From Sphingobacterium composti (lineage in GTDB: Bacteria; Bacteroidota; Bacteroidia; Sphingobacteriales; Sphingobacteriaceae), in NCBI RefSeq assembly GCF_009829075.1, contig NZ_WUQZ01000003.1, forward strand, positions 186,001-250,000: DNA of 64,000 nt, in the 5' to 3' direction. The position numbers and the translations under genes are program-made. The notes under the pieces are model-generated. The model was not told the DNA's origin. It saw only the letters and a program-made list of their open reading frames with translations, and ran no database searches. Positions 28,238 to 37,515 of the stretch are shown in pieces (the first letter of the stretch is position 1; the number at the start of each line of letters is the position of its first letter).

Positions 28238-29233
28238 ATGATATATAAAGTATCCGTCATTGTTCCAATATATAATGTTGAAAAATTTATTGAGAAATGT
28301 GTCATTAATTTACTTGAACAGACCCTTTCAGAAGTAGAGTTAATTTTTGTTGATGACTGTACACCTGATAAAAGTATTGAAATCCTTGAAAGTTTAATTC
28401 AACAATATCCATCGAGGATACCACATGTTAAAATAATTAGACATGAAATAAACAAGGGGTTACCGGCTGCAAGAAATTCTGGATTAAAAGCTGCTACAGG
28501 AGAATATGTTTTTCATTGTGACTCAGATGATTGGTTAGAAAAATATAGTTTAGAGTTGCTTTATAACAAAGCTATATCTGATGATGCAGATATTGTTTGG
28601 TGTGATTGGTTTTTGTCGTTTAAGGATAATGAACGTTATATGAGCCAAAATGCTGCATTGGACTTTCCTATAACAAACTTTGAAGCATTAAAACTATTAT
28701 TAGGTGGACAAATTAAATACAATGTTTGGAATAAGTTAGTTAAACTAGATCTTTATAAAAGTAATAATATCTTTTTTCCTGAAGGATATAATATGGGAGA
28801 AGATATGACTATGATTAAATTGTTCGTACATGCTTTAAGGGTAACATATTTAACAGAAGCACTTTATCATTATATGCAAATAAATACCAATGCCTACACA
28901 AAAAAAATTCAACCGTCTCATTTAGGACAGATTTTATATAATGTAGATAATGTTGTTGAATATATACAGAATTTTTTCGCGAATAAACTAGATGTTTATA
29001 TTCATTTCTTTAAATTAAATGTTAAATTACCTTTTCTTATATCTTTAGATTCTATGTCTTATGAAAGATGGAATGAATGGTATAAGGATTCTAATAAATA
29101 TATTGACCAAAATCCAATGTTTAATATTCGTACCAGATGGATTCAGAAAGCAGCTATTAAACGACAGTATTGGTTTTTAAAATTATATAATACATTACTG
29201 ATTCGTGTTATATACGGAATTGTATATAAGTAA
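28238..29233 (+). CDS. GT2 glycosyltransferase
   Basis: A 331-residue GT2 enzyme: KVSVIVPIYNVEKFIEKCV, FVDDCTPDKS and FHCDSDDWLE (DxD). It is closely similar in layout to the GT2 encoded at 22,402 (both share the VWCDW/VWCDY segment and a membrane-associated basic tail), so the two are probably paralogues. The start is the ATG giving MIYKVSVIV; the frame stays open upstream into the previous gene, but that extension has no GT2 character. Confidence 0.87.
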   Translation: MIYKVSVIVPIYNVEKFIEKCVINLLEQTLSEVELIFVDDCTPDKSIEILESLIQQYPSRIPHVKIIRHEINKGLPAARNSGLKAATGEYVFHCDSDDWLEKYSLELLYNKAISDDADIVWCDWFLSFKDNERYMSQNAALDFPITNFEALKLLLGGQIKYNVWNKLVKLDLYKSNNIFFPEGYNMGEDMTMIKLFVHALRVTYLTEALYHYMQINTNAYTKKIQPSHLGQILYNVDNVVEYIQNFFANKLDVYIHFFKLNVKLPFLISLDSMSYERWNEWYKDSNKYIDQNPMFNIRTRWIQKAAIKRQYWFLKLYNTLLIRVIYGIVYK

Positions 29234-29248
29234 AAGAGGAATTGACTG

Positions 29249-30520
29249 ATGAAGTATATATCAATTATATTAACAATAACTCTAACTAGTATGTATTATT
29301 TCCCGTTTGAATTTACTTTTCTTCGGGGAATTAATACGAAGCATATGATGTTTGTTTTCGGAGCAATTTGTTTGGCATGGGATGCAATATCATATAGAGA
29401 AATCAAATTTTCTAAAGAGTTGCTAATTGCCTCTATTATAGCCATAATATTTTCTATAGTAGGTTTAATATCTCTGGATTATAATAATACAGAGGATTAT
29501 GCATATGCAATTTACATAGGATCAATGTGGATGTGGCTAATAGCCTGCTATGGGGCGTGTTGTTGTATACGTATTACCCATGGTTATATTTCAGTAAAGC
29601 TAATTGCTAATTATTTAATAGCTGTATGTCTGGGACAGTGTATAATAGCTTTAATGATAGATTTTATCCCAAGTGTTAAAAGTTTTGTCGACGCTATTTT
29701 TGTTACTGGTGATAGATCATTCATGGAAAAGGTGCGTAGACTCTATGGAATCGGCGCATCATTAGATGTTGCAGGTATCCGCTTTGCATCGACTTTGGTT
29801 ATTACAGCTGTTCTGCTTAGTGAAGAAAAAGAGATACGTACTAATAATAAGCTTTTAATTTATTATATAATTTCATTTATACTAATAAGTGTTATGGGGA
29901 ATATGATGGCTCGAACGACTACTGTAGGTTTAGGATTAGGGCTAATATATATATTTCTACGATCTGGTATTATTTCATTTACTATTAAAATGATAAATAT
30001 TCATTTTTGGAGAGTCTTATTATTAAGTCTAATAGTTTTGGTTAGTATAGCTGTTTATATGTACCAAGTAAATAGGGAGTTTTATGGATTAATACGATTT
30101 GCTTTTGAAGGTTTTTTTAATTGGGTAGAAACTGGAACTTGGGAAACCAATTCAACTGAAGTGCTTAAGAATATGTGGGTTTTTCCCGATAATGAAAAGA
30201 CTTGGATAATTGGGGATGGGTATTTCAATAATCCAATAACACGAAGTTTCTATATGGGAACTGATGTAGGCTATCTTAGATTTATATTTTATTGTGGTCT
30301 AATAGGGTTATCGGTTTTTATTCTGTTTTTTATTTATTTATCCGGTGCGTTAAGTGTTAGGTTCTATTATATTAGATACTTGTTTCTATTACTTTTGGTC
30401 ATAGTATTTGCAAATTGGGTTAAAGTAGCCACAGATATATTTTTAGTTTATGCCTTCTTTTTAGTTATATCACAGCCATATTTTGAAAACTATTACGAAG
30501 AAGATTTTGAAAAAATATGA
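29249..30520 (+). CDS. Wzy-like O-antigen/capsule polymerase (locus B)
   Basis: A 423-residue polytopic membrane protein, about ten to eleven spans, with a periplasmic loop around residues 275-350 (VNREFYGLIRFAFEGFFNW, then TWIIGDGYFNNP). GDG near a late loop is seen in Wzy/WaaL O-antigen polymerases and ligases. Being the only such protein in locus B, it is the likely repeat-unit polymerase. It overlaps the next gene by 4 bases. Confidence 0.72.
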   Translation: MKYISIILTITLTSMYYFPFEFTFLRGINTKHMMFVFGAICLAWDAISYREIKFSKELLIASIIAIIFSIVGLISLDYNNTEDYAYAIYIGSMWMWLIACYGACCCIRITHGYISVKLIANYLIAVCLGQCIIALMIDFIPSVKSFVDAIFVTGDRSFMEKVRRLYGIGASLDVAGIRFASTLVITAVLLSEEKEIRTNNKLLIYYIISFILISVMGNMMARTTTVGLGLGLIYIFLRSGIISFTIKMINIHFWRVLLLSLIVLVSIAVYMYQVNREFYGLIRFAFEGFFNWVETGTWETNSTEVLKNMWVFPDNEKTWIIGDGYFNNPITRSFYMGTDVGYLRFIFYCGLIGLSVFILFFIYLSGALSVRFYYIRYLFLLLLVIVFANWVKVATDIFLVYAFFLVISQPYFENYYEEDFEKI

Positions 30521-31638
30521 GAATAGTCTACACTATATTAGGCACATTTAATTCTGGTGGGATGGAACGCGTGTTAGCTAATAAAGCAAATTATTTGTCG
30601 ACTCGTGGGTATGATGTTTCAATTGTCACTACGGATCAGAAAAATAGAAAATCTTTTTTTGAACTAGATTCTTCGATTAAATTATATGATTTGGGAATCA
30701 ACTATACAGATGATCTGCATAAAGGAATTTTGACTCGAGGAATATCCTATTTAAATAAGCAAAAAAAACACAAGAAGAATCTTAAAGATTTACTCTTTAG
30801 AATAAAACCAGAAATTGCAATATCTATGTTTGATAATGATGCAAACTTTATCACGGATATTGATGATGGTAGTAAAAAGGTGTTAGAAATTCATTTTTCC
30901 CGATTCAAAAGACTTCAATACGGTAGAAAAGGTATTTGGAACATAATTGATTCATATAGAAATAAAGCTGATTTAAAGACTGTCGGGAAATTTGATCATT
31001 TTATTGTCTTGACAGAAGAGGATAAAGGTTATTGGGGTGATTTGCCAAATATTCAGGTTATTCCTAATGCAAATTCATTTGAATCGGAAACTTCATCTCC
31101 ACTTTTGAACAAATCTGTAATAGCGATAGGACGTTTTGATTACCAAAAAGGTTTTGATGATTTGATAAAATCATGGAGTATAGTGCAAAAATCGAGACCT
31201 GATTGGAAATTAAATATTTATGGACACGGTCCTTTAGAAAGAGAATTAAAAAATTTAATCACCTCACTTAATTTAACAGATTCGGTTCAATTACATGCTC
31301 CAACAAAAGACATAAAGTCAGTATATCTTAATCATTCGATTTTAGCAATGACCTCAAGGTATGAAGGGTTACCAATGGTATTGTTAGAGGGCCAAGTGTG
31401 TGGCTTACCAATGGTTTCATATGCTTGTAAATGTGGGCCGAAGGATATTATTACTAATGGCAAAAATGGTTTTTTGGTGGACGAGGGTAATAAGGAGGAT
31501 TTTGCAGAAAAATTAATGATATTAATGAGCGATGAAGCGCAAAGGATAAATATGGGAAAGGAATCATTTGCCAATTCTAAAAACTTCTCAGAACACAAGG
31601 TGATGGAGCAGTGGATTAAATTATTCAAAAGCTTATAG
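30517..31638 (+). CDS. GT4 glycosyltransferase
   Basis: A 373-residue GT-B retaining transferase: TILGTFNSGGMERVLAN (glycine-rich N-domain), AIGRFDYQKGFDDLIKSW, IYGHGPLERELK and SRYEGLPMVLLEGQVCGLP, which holds the EX7E acid pair of GT4. Similar to AmsD/WaaG-like transferases. Cytoplasmic, acting on the lipid-linked intermediate. Confidence 0.88.
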   Translation: MRIVYTILGTFNSGGMERVLANKANYLSTRGYDVSIVTTDQKNRKSFFELDSSIKLYDLGINYTDDLHKGILTRGISYLNKQKKHKKNLKDLLFRIKPEIAISMFDNDANFITDIDDGSKKVLEIHFSRFKRLQYGRKGIWNIIDSYRNKADLKTVGKFDHFIVLTEEDKGYWGDLPNIQVIPNANSFESETSSPLLNKSVIAIGRFDYQKGFDDLIKSWSIVQKSRPDWKLNIYGHGPLERELKNLITSLNLTDSVQLHAPTKDIKSVYLNHSILAMTSRYEGLPMVLLEGQVCGLPMVSYACKCGPKDIITNGKNGFLVDEGNKEDFAEKLMILMSDEAQRINMGKESFANSKNFSEHKVMEQWIKLFKSL

Positions 31639-31646
31639 TTTAAATA

Positions 31647-32765
31647 ATGGAAAAAAAGACTATTGTTGTCTCTGCTGTAAATCTGATTGAGGCAGGGACA
31701 TTAGCCATTCTTCGTGACTGTCTTCAATACCTCTCTACGCTAGCGGATGATAATAGCCATTATCGGATAATCGCTATTGTATATGATAAAAATTTAGCTT
31801 ATTACCCTAATATAGAGTATATCGAGACGCAATGGCCTAAAAAGCGTTGGGTTAATAGGCTTTGGTATGAATATGTTTCTTTAAAGAAAATTTCAAAGCA
31901 ACTTTCTCCTGTATATTTATGGTTTTCGCTTCATGATACTAGTCCATCTGTTGTTGCAGAACGAAGAGCGGTATATTGCCATAATTCATATTCATTTTAT
32001 AATTGGAAGTTACATGATCTAATTTTTGCACCAAAAATAGCCTTATTCTCAATTTTTACTAAATACATATATAAAACGAATATTCAGCATAATACTTATC
32101 TGGTTGTACAACAAGAATGGTTTAGGGAGGCGATGTCGAATATGTTTTCGTTTAATAAATCAAATATTATTGTCGCTAAGCCTAGTAAGTCAGAAAAAGT
32201 GGTATTATCTTCAAATAATCAATTTGAGTTGTATTCATTTATTTTTGCAGGATCACCAAATAGCCATAAGAATTTTGAAGTAATTTGTCGTGCGGCTGAA
32301 ATCCTTGAGAAAGATGGCATAAATAACTTTAATGTTTTTTTGACCTTGAAAGGTGAGGAGAATAAGTATGCAAATTGGTTGATAAAAAATTGGGGACATC
32401 TAAAATCCATAAAATTTATAGGTTTTCAAAGTAAAAGGGATTTAACTGATTATTATGAGAGAAGTCATTGCCTGATTTTTCCATCAAAGGTCGAGTCTTG
32501 GGGCTTACCAATTTCAGAATATGCATTATACAACAAGCCAATGCTTTTGGCCGATTTGCCTTACGCACATGAAACTGCCGCAGGAGCTGAATTAGTTACT
32601 TACTTCAATCCAGATTCTGCCAATGATTTGGCTAATAATATGCAAAAGTTAATACAAGGTGATATTTCTATGTTAAAAAGTGAGTTGCCATTGGAATATC
32701 AACAACCCTTCGCAAACGATTGGAGAGAATTATTTACTATTCTATTAAACGAATCTAAATTATGA
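31647..32765 (+). CDS. GT4-like glycosyltransferase
   Basis: A 372-residue GT-B protein. The donor domain has FIFAGSPNSHKNFEVICRAA and IFPSKVESWGLPISEYALYN (EX7E as ESWGLPISE), with a DLPYAHETAA segment after it. The N-terminal half lacks the usual GG motif but contains AVNLIEAGTLAIL. It overlaps the next gene by 4 bases. Confidence 0.82.
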   Translation: MEKKTIVVSAVNLIEAGTLAILRDCLQYLSTLADDNSHYRIIAIVYDKNLAYYPNIEYIETQWPKKRWVNRLWYEYVSLKKISKQLSPVYLWFSLHDTSPSVVAERRAVYCHNSYSFYNWKLHDLIFAPKIALFSIFTKYIYKTNIQHNTYLVVQQEWFREAMSNMFSFNKSNIIVAKPSKSEKVVLSSNNQFELYSFIFAGSPNSHKNFEVICRAAEILEKDGINNFNVFLTLKGEENKYANWLIKNWGHLKSIKFIGFQSKRDLTDYYERSHCLIFPSKVESWGLPISEYALYNKPMLLADLPYAHETAAGAELVTYFNPDSANDLANNMQKLIQGDISMLKSELPLEYQQPFANDWRELFTILLNESKL

Positions 32766-33883
32766 AGATACTTCAGCTTGGTAAGTTTTATCCTATACGA
32801 GGCGGGGTAGAAAAGGTTATGTATGATATTATGCTAGGCTTATCAGAGCGTGGTATTTATTGCGATATGCTTTGTGCATCTACCGAAGATTATCCCCAAG
32901 AAGATATAAAGGTGAATGATTTTGGTAATGTTTTCGTAGTCAAAACATCTATTAAGGCAGCAGCTACTATGCTGGCTCCGGCAATGATAACAAGATTGAT
33001 AAAAATTGCAGCAAATTATGATATAATTCATATTCATCATCCTGATCCAATGGCCGCATTAGCTTTGCTTTTGTCGGGTTATAAGGGTAAGGTTGTTCTA
33101 CATTGGCACAGTGATATTTTAAAGCAAAAAACCTTATTAAAACTATATAAGCCTTTGCAAAATTGGCTTATAAAACGTGCTAATATAATTGTAGGTACCA
33201 CACCAGTATATGTTCAAGAATCTTTATTCTTAAAAGATGTTCAAGACAAAATTGATTATATTCCTATTGGTGTGCTTCCCATAAGTGCTGATGTTGATTT
33301 AAAAGAATCGATTCTTCGCAAACATGAAGATAAGACACTAATATTCTCTCTTGGGAGATTAGTAGAATACAAGGGGTTTGAATATTTGATAGAAGCTGCC
33401 AAATATCTTCCAGTTAATTATAAAGTAGTAATAGGAGGAAAAGGTCCCTTGAAGGATTCTTTAGAAACTTTAATTGCGGAATTTAAACTGCAAGATAAAG
33501 TTGAATTACTTGGGTTCTTAACAGATGAAGAGGCATACGCATATTTCGAGGTAAGTAAGTTATTTGTTCTAAGTTCAATCTTTAAAACTGAAGCTTTTGC
33601 TATAGTACAAATTGAAGCAATGTCCTGTGGGACACCTATAATAACTGCAGATATTCCAGGCTCAGGAGTAAGCTGGGTTAACCAGAATGAAATTTCAGGA
33701 TTAATTTGTGAAAGAAAAAATGCAAAAGATTTGGCAAAAAGTATTAACTTAATCGAACAAAACGAAATCTTGTATAAAAAATTATGTGAAGGAGCAAAGA
33801 ATAGGTTTGAAAACAACTTTCATAGAGATGTAATGATTGATAAAACTATCTCTTTATATTCAAAATTATTGGCTAAAACTTAA
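32762..33883 (+). CDS. GT4 glycosyltransferase
   Basis: A 373-residue GT4: LGKFYPIRGGVEKVMYDI, HIHHPDPMA, SLGRLVEYKGFEYLIEAA, VIGGKGPLKDSLE and KTEAFAIVQIEAMSCGTPII containing EX7E. This is the last dedicated glycosyltransferase of locus B. A 96-base gap follows before the peptidase gene, so a separate promoter for the next five genes is possible. Confidence 0.9.
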   Translation: MKILQLGKFYPIRGGVEKVMYDIMLGLSERGIYCDMLCASTEDYPQEDIKVNDFGNVFVVKTSIKAAATMLAPAMITRLIKIAANYDIIHIHHPDPMAALALLLSGYKGKVVLHWHSDILKQKTLLKLYKPLQNWLIKRANIIVGTTPVYVQESLFLKDVQDKIDYIPIGVLPISADVDLKESILRKHEDKTLIFSLGRLVEYKGFEYLIEAAKYLPVNYKVVIGGKGPLKDSLETLIAEFKLQDKVELLGFLTDEEAYAYFEVSKLFVLSSIFKTEAFAIVQIEAMSCGTPIITADIPGSGVSWVNQNEISGLICERKNAKDLAKSINLIEQNEILYKKLCEGAKNRFENNFHRDVMIDKTISLYSKLLAKT

Positions 33884-33979
33884 GTTCTACAAATTTTCGA
33901 AATACATCTACAAAAATTAAATAGTTACATTATCTAATAGGTTTCAAATATAATATAATTTCTAATTTCGGGGGCTGGT

Positions 33980-34438
33980 ATGCATAAGTCACAAGGTGAT
34001 TCTAAATTATTACGTGTTGCAAATGATGTTTTTTTTCAGGAAGTTAAAAAACATTTGATAGAGGGAAAGGAGGTTCTATTTACTATTAAAGGGAATAGTA
34101 TGCAACCATTCTTATCAAATGGAGACAAAATAATAATTACACCCGCTGATGAAAGAGATTTTACTTTTGGAAAAATCATACTAGCAAACAGTGCCTATGG
34201 ATATGTATTACATCGCTTAGTTTGGAGATTTAAAACTAATATTTGGCTTGCGGGTGATAACAATTTAGTACAGCTTGAAAAAGTAAATAAGCGAGATGTA
34301 TTAGGGGTTGTTAAATATGCCTTAATAGATAATAAAAGAATAAATGTCCATAGTTTAGGTCGATTAACATTATCATTTATATGGTTTTTACTTAGGCCTT
34401 TACGGTTAATTTGGTTTAAATTGAGAAGATTATTATAA
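33980..34438 (+). CDS. S24/S26-type serine peptidase, signal-peptidase-like
   Basis: A 152-residue protein with the signal peptidase/LexA catalytic fold. IKGNSMQPFLSNGDKIII carries the nucleophile Ser40 (GxSMxP). The second conserved block is YVLHRLV with His78 where bacterial type I signal peptidases have Lys, so a Ser-His dyad like the archaeal/ER (S26B) branch is suggested. WLAGDNN matches the GDN block. A hydrophobic basic C-terminus (FIWFLLRPLRLIWFKLRR) may bind the membrane. First gene of the five-gene module; likely processes an exported peptide or protein. Substrate unknown. Confidence 0.75.
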   Translation: MHKSQGDSKLLRVANDVFFQEVKKHLIEGKEVLFTIKGNSMQPFLSNGDKIIITPADERDFTFGKIILANSAYGYVLHRLVWRFKTNIWLAGDNNLVQLEKVNKRDVLGVVKYALIDNKRINVHSLGRLTLSFIWFLLRPLRLIWFKLRRLL

Positions 34439-34449
34439 TATATTACAAT

Positions 34450-34731
34450 ATGAGGTTAAAAGAAGGTTTGACAGTGCGTAAGGTAGGAGATGATTATGTA
34501 ATTGTTGCTCCAGAGCAAGGTATGGTAGATTTATCCAAGGTTTATAGCCTTAATGAGACTGCAGCTTGGCTATGGGATGAACTGGATGGCAAAGATTTTG
34601 TGGTCTCTGATATGGTTGAGTTAGTGCGAAATCAATATGATGTAGAGGACATTGATGATACTCAATTAATACATGATATGCAAGAGCTTATAGAATTTTT
34701 CAAAGTTAATGATTTGTTATTAACTGAATAA
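34450..34731 (+). CDS. PqqD-family peptide-binding protein
   Basis: A 93-residue winged-helix PqqD-like protein: LTVRKVGDDYVIVAPEQ beta-hairpin, LSKVYSLNETAAWLWDEL (the hallmark LNxTAxxLWxxL) and a helical end with VNDLLL. PqqD domains bind leader peptides and present them to modifying enzymes (known in PQQ, lasso and other RiPP pathways). It abuts the next gene with no gap. No precursor peptide is visible beside it. Confidence 0.85.
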   Translation: MRLKEGLTVRKVGDDYVIVAPEQGMVDLSKVYSLNETAAWLWDELDGKDFVVSDMVELVRNQYDVEDIDDTQLIHDMQELIEFFKVNDLLLTE

Positions 34732-35838
34732 ATGACACAAAGAGTTAAAGAATCATTTCTAGAGTTATTAAAATTAGGGTTGTGGGGAGAAAATCAAACT
34801 ACCCTAATTCATTTTCCGTTAACTATTGAAGAATGGACTTTACTCTATGAGCTTTCTCTTAGCCAGACAGTGGAAGGTGTAGTGTATGATGGAGTATTAT
34901 TGTTGCCAAAAGAACATTTACCACCATATCAGGTTTTATTAAGATGGACGGCTAGAATTGATGGGATCGAGAGGTATAATAAGACTATGAGAAAACAACT
35001 TAGTATTCTTGCTAGCGGTCTTAAGCAAAATAATATTTCTTACCAACTGTTGAAGGGTTTAGGTTTAGCCGAGAATTATAGAAAGCCCTTATTGCGAGTG
35101 AGTGGTGATGTTGACTTATATTTTTCTACTTCAGAATCTTATAAAAGAGCGAATGAATTGCTGAAGTCCAAAGGGTGCGATTTACAAAAGGGGGATCATA
35201 AAAGTGTGTTTTACAACTTTAATACTATTCAAGTTGAGCATCATACCAAGATGATAGATGTTTTTAATCCTTTTTGTCAAAAGTTTATTAAAAATTTAAT
35301 CTCAAAAGAGGAAGATTCAGTCAGAGAAATACTAATTAACGATCAGAGAGTCCGTGTTCCATCTTATCTAATTAATCAAGTACAAACAAACGCACATATT
35401 TTGAAACATTATATGGGATTTGGAGTAGGATTAAGACAGTTTTGTGATGTGGCACGATTATGTTATGTTAAGGATAACCATTTTGATGGAGAGAAATTAC
35501 TGTTTATTTATAAAAAAATTGGTTTAAGTAAATGGATGAACGTGATTCATAACTTTATGGTTAAGGATTTGGGTTTAGAACGTGAAAAATTGCCGTATCC
35601 AATTGAATCAGATTGTGATACCAAATCAATTCTTCAAGACGTACTTCATAGTGGAAACTTTGGGTTTCACGATCTAAGATACCAAAAGGATAACACTTCT
35701 AAGTCAAAAGGTCATTATCAGAGAGATTATGCAGTAAAAAGGATAATGCCACACTTAGCGAAAATAGTAAGTTTGGCACCAGCAGAGGTTTTGTGGTACC
35801 CAATTAATAAAGTGTATTCAAAACTAACTGGCAGATAG
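34732..35838 (+). CDS. Nucleotidyltransferase-fold protein (NTP_transf_5-like)
   Basis: A 368-residue protein with a minimal nucleotidyltransferase core around residues 100-135: YQLLKGLGLAENY followed by RVSGDVDLYF, the G-D-x-D metal site. The rest is helical. It belongs with the poorly characterised nucleotidyltransferases found beside PqqD and HprK-like genes. From memory, relatives in some lasso peptide clusters act after a kinase to extend the phosphate with sugar or nucleotide. Here its target is unknown. Confidence 0.75.
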   Translation: MTQRVKESFLELLKLGLWGENQTTLIHFPLTIEEWTLLYELSLSQTVEGVVYDGVLLLPKEHLPPYQVLLRWTARIDGIERYNKTMRKQLSILASGLKQNNISYQLLKGLGLAENYRKPLLRVSGDVDLYFSTSESYKRANELLKSKGCDLQKGDHKSVFYNFNTIQVEHHTKMIDVFNPFCQKFIKNLISKEEDSVREILINDQRVRVPSYLINQVQTNAHILKHYMGFGVGLRQFCDVARLCYVKDNHFDGEKLLFIYKKIGLSKWMNVIHNFMVKDLGLEREKLPYPIESDCDTKSILQDVLHSGNFGFHDLRYQKDNTSKSKGHYQRDYAVKRIMPHLAKIVSLAPAEVLWYPINKVYSKLTGR

Positions 35839-35850
35839 TTATAAAGGAAG

Positions 35851-37476
35851 ATGAATAGAATTTATTCAGAACATTTGGATTGGATATTGTCTATTGCAAA
35901 GGGACACAAGAGACAACTGTTTCTCTACTTTTTGCTAGAAGTGTCTGCTATATTGTTAACATTATTGTTTATTTTCTATTCAAAAAAAACAATTGATATT
36001 GCTCTTGATGTATCAATTGGAGATCTTAATGTTACACTTTTTCTAGTAGTTTTATTTGCTTTACTAGGTGTAATTGTGCGTACTATAAGTCAAAAAATTA
36101 ATCAACAAACGCAAATTGACATGACATTAAGCTTTCAATATAGCATACTTGAGAAGCAGATGTTATCAATTTGGCAAGTTATAAAAAAGTGGGACACTGG
36201 TGACCTACTTGTGCGAATTAATACCGATTGTGCAGAGATTGTACAAATGATAAGTAATACTTGGATTTCTTTTGTCATCACAAGTATTAAAATTATAGCA
36301 TCTTTTATCTTTCTATACACGATGGATAGTATGCTTGCACTTGTTATCTTGGCAATTACGCCGTTGTTTTTGTTTGTAAAATTATATTTTCAAAAAATGC
36401 GCGCTCTTAATTCGCAAGTTAAGCAGGCGGAAAGTGAAATTGGTACTGCGGCACAAGAAAATTTGAGAAATCGTGTCACGCTTAGGGCTTTAGGGATATT
36501 GACAGAACGACTCACATATTTTAAACAAAAGCAAGAAAAATATGCTTCATTAAGATATAAATATTTAAATTTCAACTTATTATCTCAAGGAATGATGCGC
36601 TCAGCCTTAAGTGTAGGTTATTTAATCGCATTCGGATGGGGTATCTACAAGCTACAAAGTTCAGCTATTACTTTTGGAACTATGACCGCGTTTTTGCAGC
36701 TTGTAAATCAAATACAAACACCAATTTTGACTTTAGGTTCTTTTTTTCCGGCATTTGTTCGATTTGGAGTCTCATCTGAACGTATTAAGGAAATTAATGT
36801 TTTGGCACAAGAGCCATTACATCAGCATATTAGGTATGCTAATATTAATAGCTTAAAATTGGAAAAGGTCAATTTTAGTTATGATAAAGAAATTATAATT
36901 AAAGATTTAACTACATCTTTTCAAAAAGGAGAGATTGTAGCCATATTAGGAGCTAGTGGAAAAGGTAAGACCACATTGATTCGACTATTATTAGGTCTTG
37001 TAAAACCCAACACGGGAGCAATATATATAGAGCATGATGATAATTTAACACAATTATCTACTGCTCATATAGACAATTACTCCTATGTTCCTCAAGGAAA
37101 TACTTTGTTGTCAGGCTCGATTCGAGATAACGTCGTATTAGGACAAAGACATATTTCAGATGAACGTATAAAAGAGGCGTTATATTTGAGTTGCGCCGAA
37201 TTTGTTTATGACTTGTCCGATGGGCTTGACACCAAAATAGGTGAAGGTGGTTTGGGATTATCTGAAGGTCAGGCACAAAGAATAGCAATAGCAAGAGCAA
37301 TACTGAGAAATAGAAATGTTTGGTTATTTGATGAGGCGACATCTGCCTTGGATCAAGATACAATTAACCTAATGTTGCAAAGAATAAAATATTTAATTCA
37401 AGATAAGATTGTTATTTTTGTTACACATGACCAAAACGTTGCTTTAACGTGTGACAAAAAATTATTAATTAACTAA
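35851..37476 (+). CDS. ABC exporter, fused membrane and ATPase domains
   Basis: A 541-residue type IV exporter half-transporter. About six membrane spans occupy residues 20-290, then the ATPase: GASGKGKTTL (Walker A), YVPQGNTLLSG (Q-loop), GLGLSEGQAQRIAIARA (signature, LSEGQ for LSGGQ), VWLFDEATSALD (Walker B) and FVTHD (H-loop). No N-terminal C39 peptidase is present, so any leader removal would need another enzyme such as the S26-like peptidase in the same module. It resembles lipid/peptide exporters of the MsbA or McjD kind. Confidence 0.9.
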   Translation: MNRIYSEHLDWILSIAKGHKRQLFLYFLLEVSAILLTLLFIFYSKKTIDIALDVSIGDLNVTLFLVVLFALLGVIVRTISQKINQQTQIDMTLSFQYSILEKQMLSIWQVIKKWDTGDLLVRINTDCAEIVQMISNTWISFVITSIKIIASFIFLYTMDSMLALVILAITPLFLFVKLYFQKMRALNSQVKQAESEIGTAAQENLRNRVTLRALGILTERLTYFKQKQEKYASLRYKYLNFNLLSQGMMRSALSVGYLIAFGWGIYKLQSSAITFGTMTAFLQLVNQIQTPILTLGSFFPAFVRFGVSSERIKEINVLAQEPLHQHIRYANINSLKLEKVNFSYDKEIIIKDLTTSFQKGEIVAILGASGKGKTTLIRLLLGLVKPNTGAIYIEHDDNLTQLSTAHIDNYSYVPQGNTLLSGSIRDNVVLGQRHISDERIKEALYLSCAEFVYDLSDGLDTKIGEGGLGLSEGQAQRIAIARAILRNRNVWLFDEATSALDQDTINLMLQRIKYLIQDKIVIFVTHDQNVALTCDKKLLIN

Positions 37477-37515
37477 ACTTACCTGTATTTTAAAGTAGGA
37501 ATAAAAAGATATACT

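Noticed and set aside
33884..33979. Precursor peptide gene for the PqqD/kinase module
   Set aside because: The 96-base gap has no start codon followed by a plausible leader peptide, and the gap after the ABC gene is only 39 bases.
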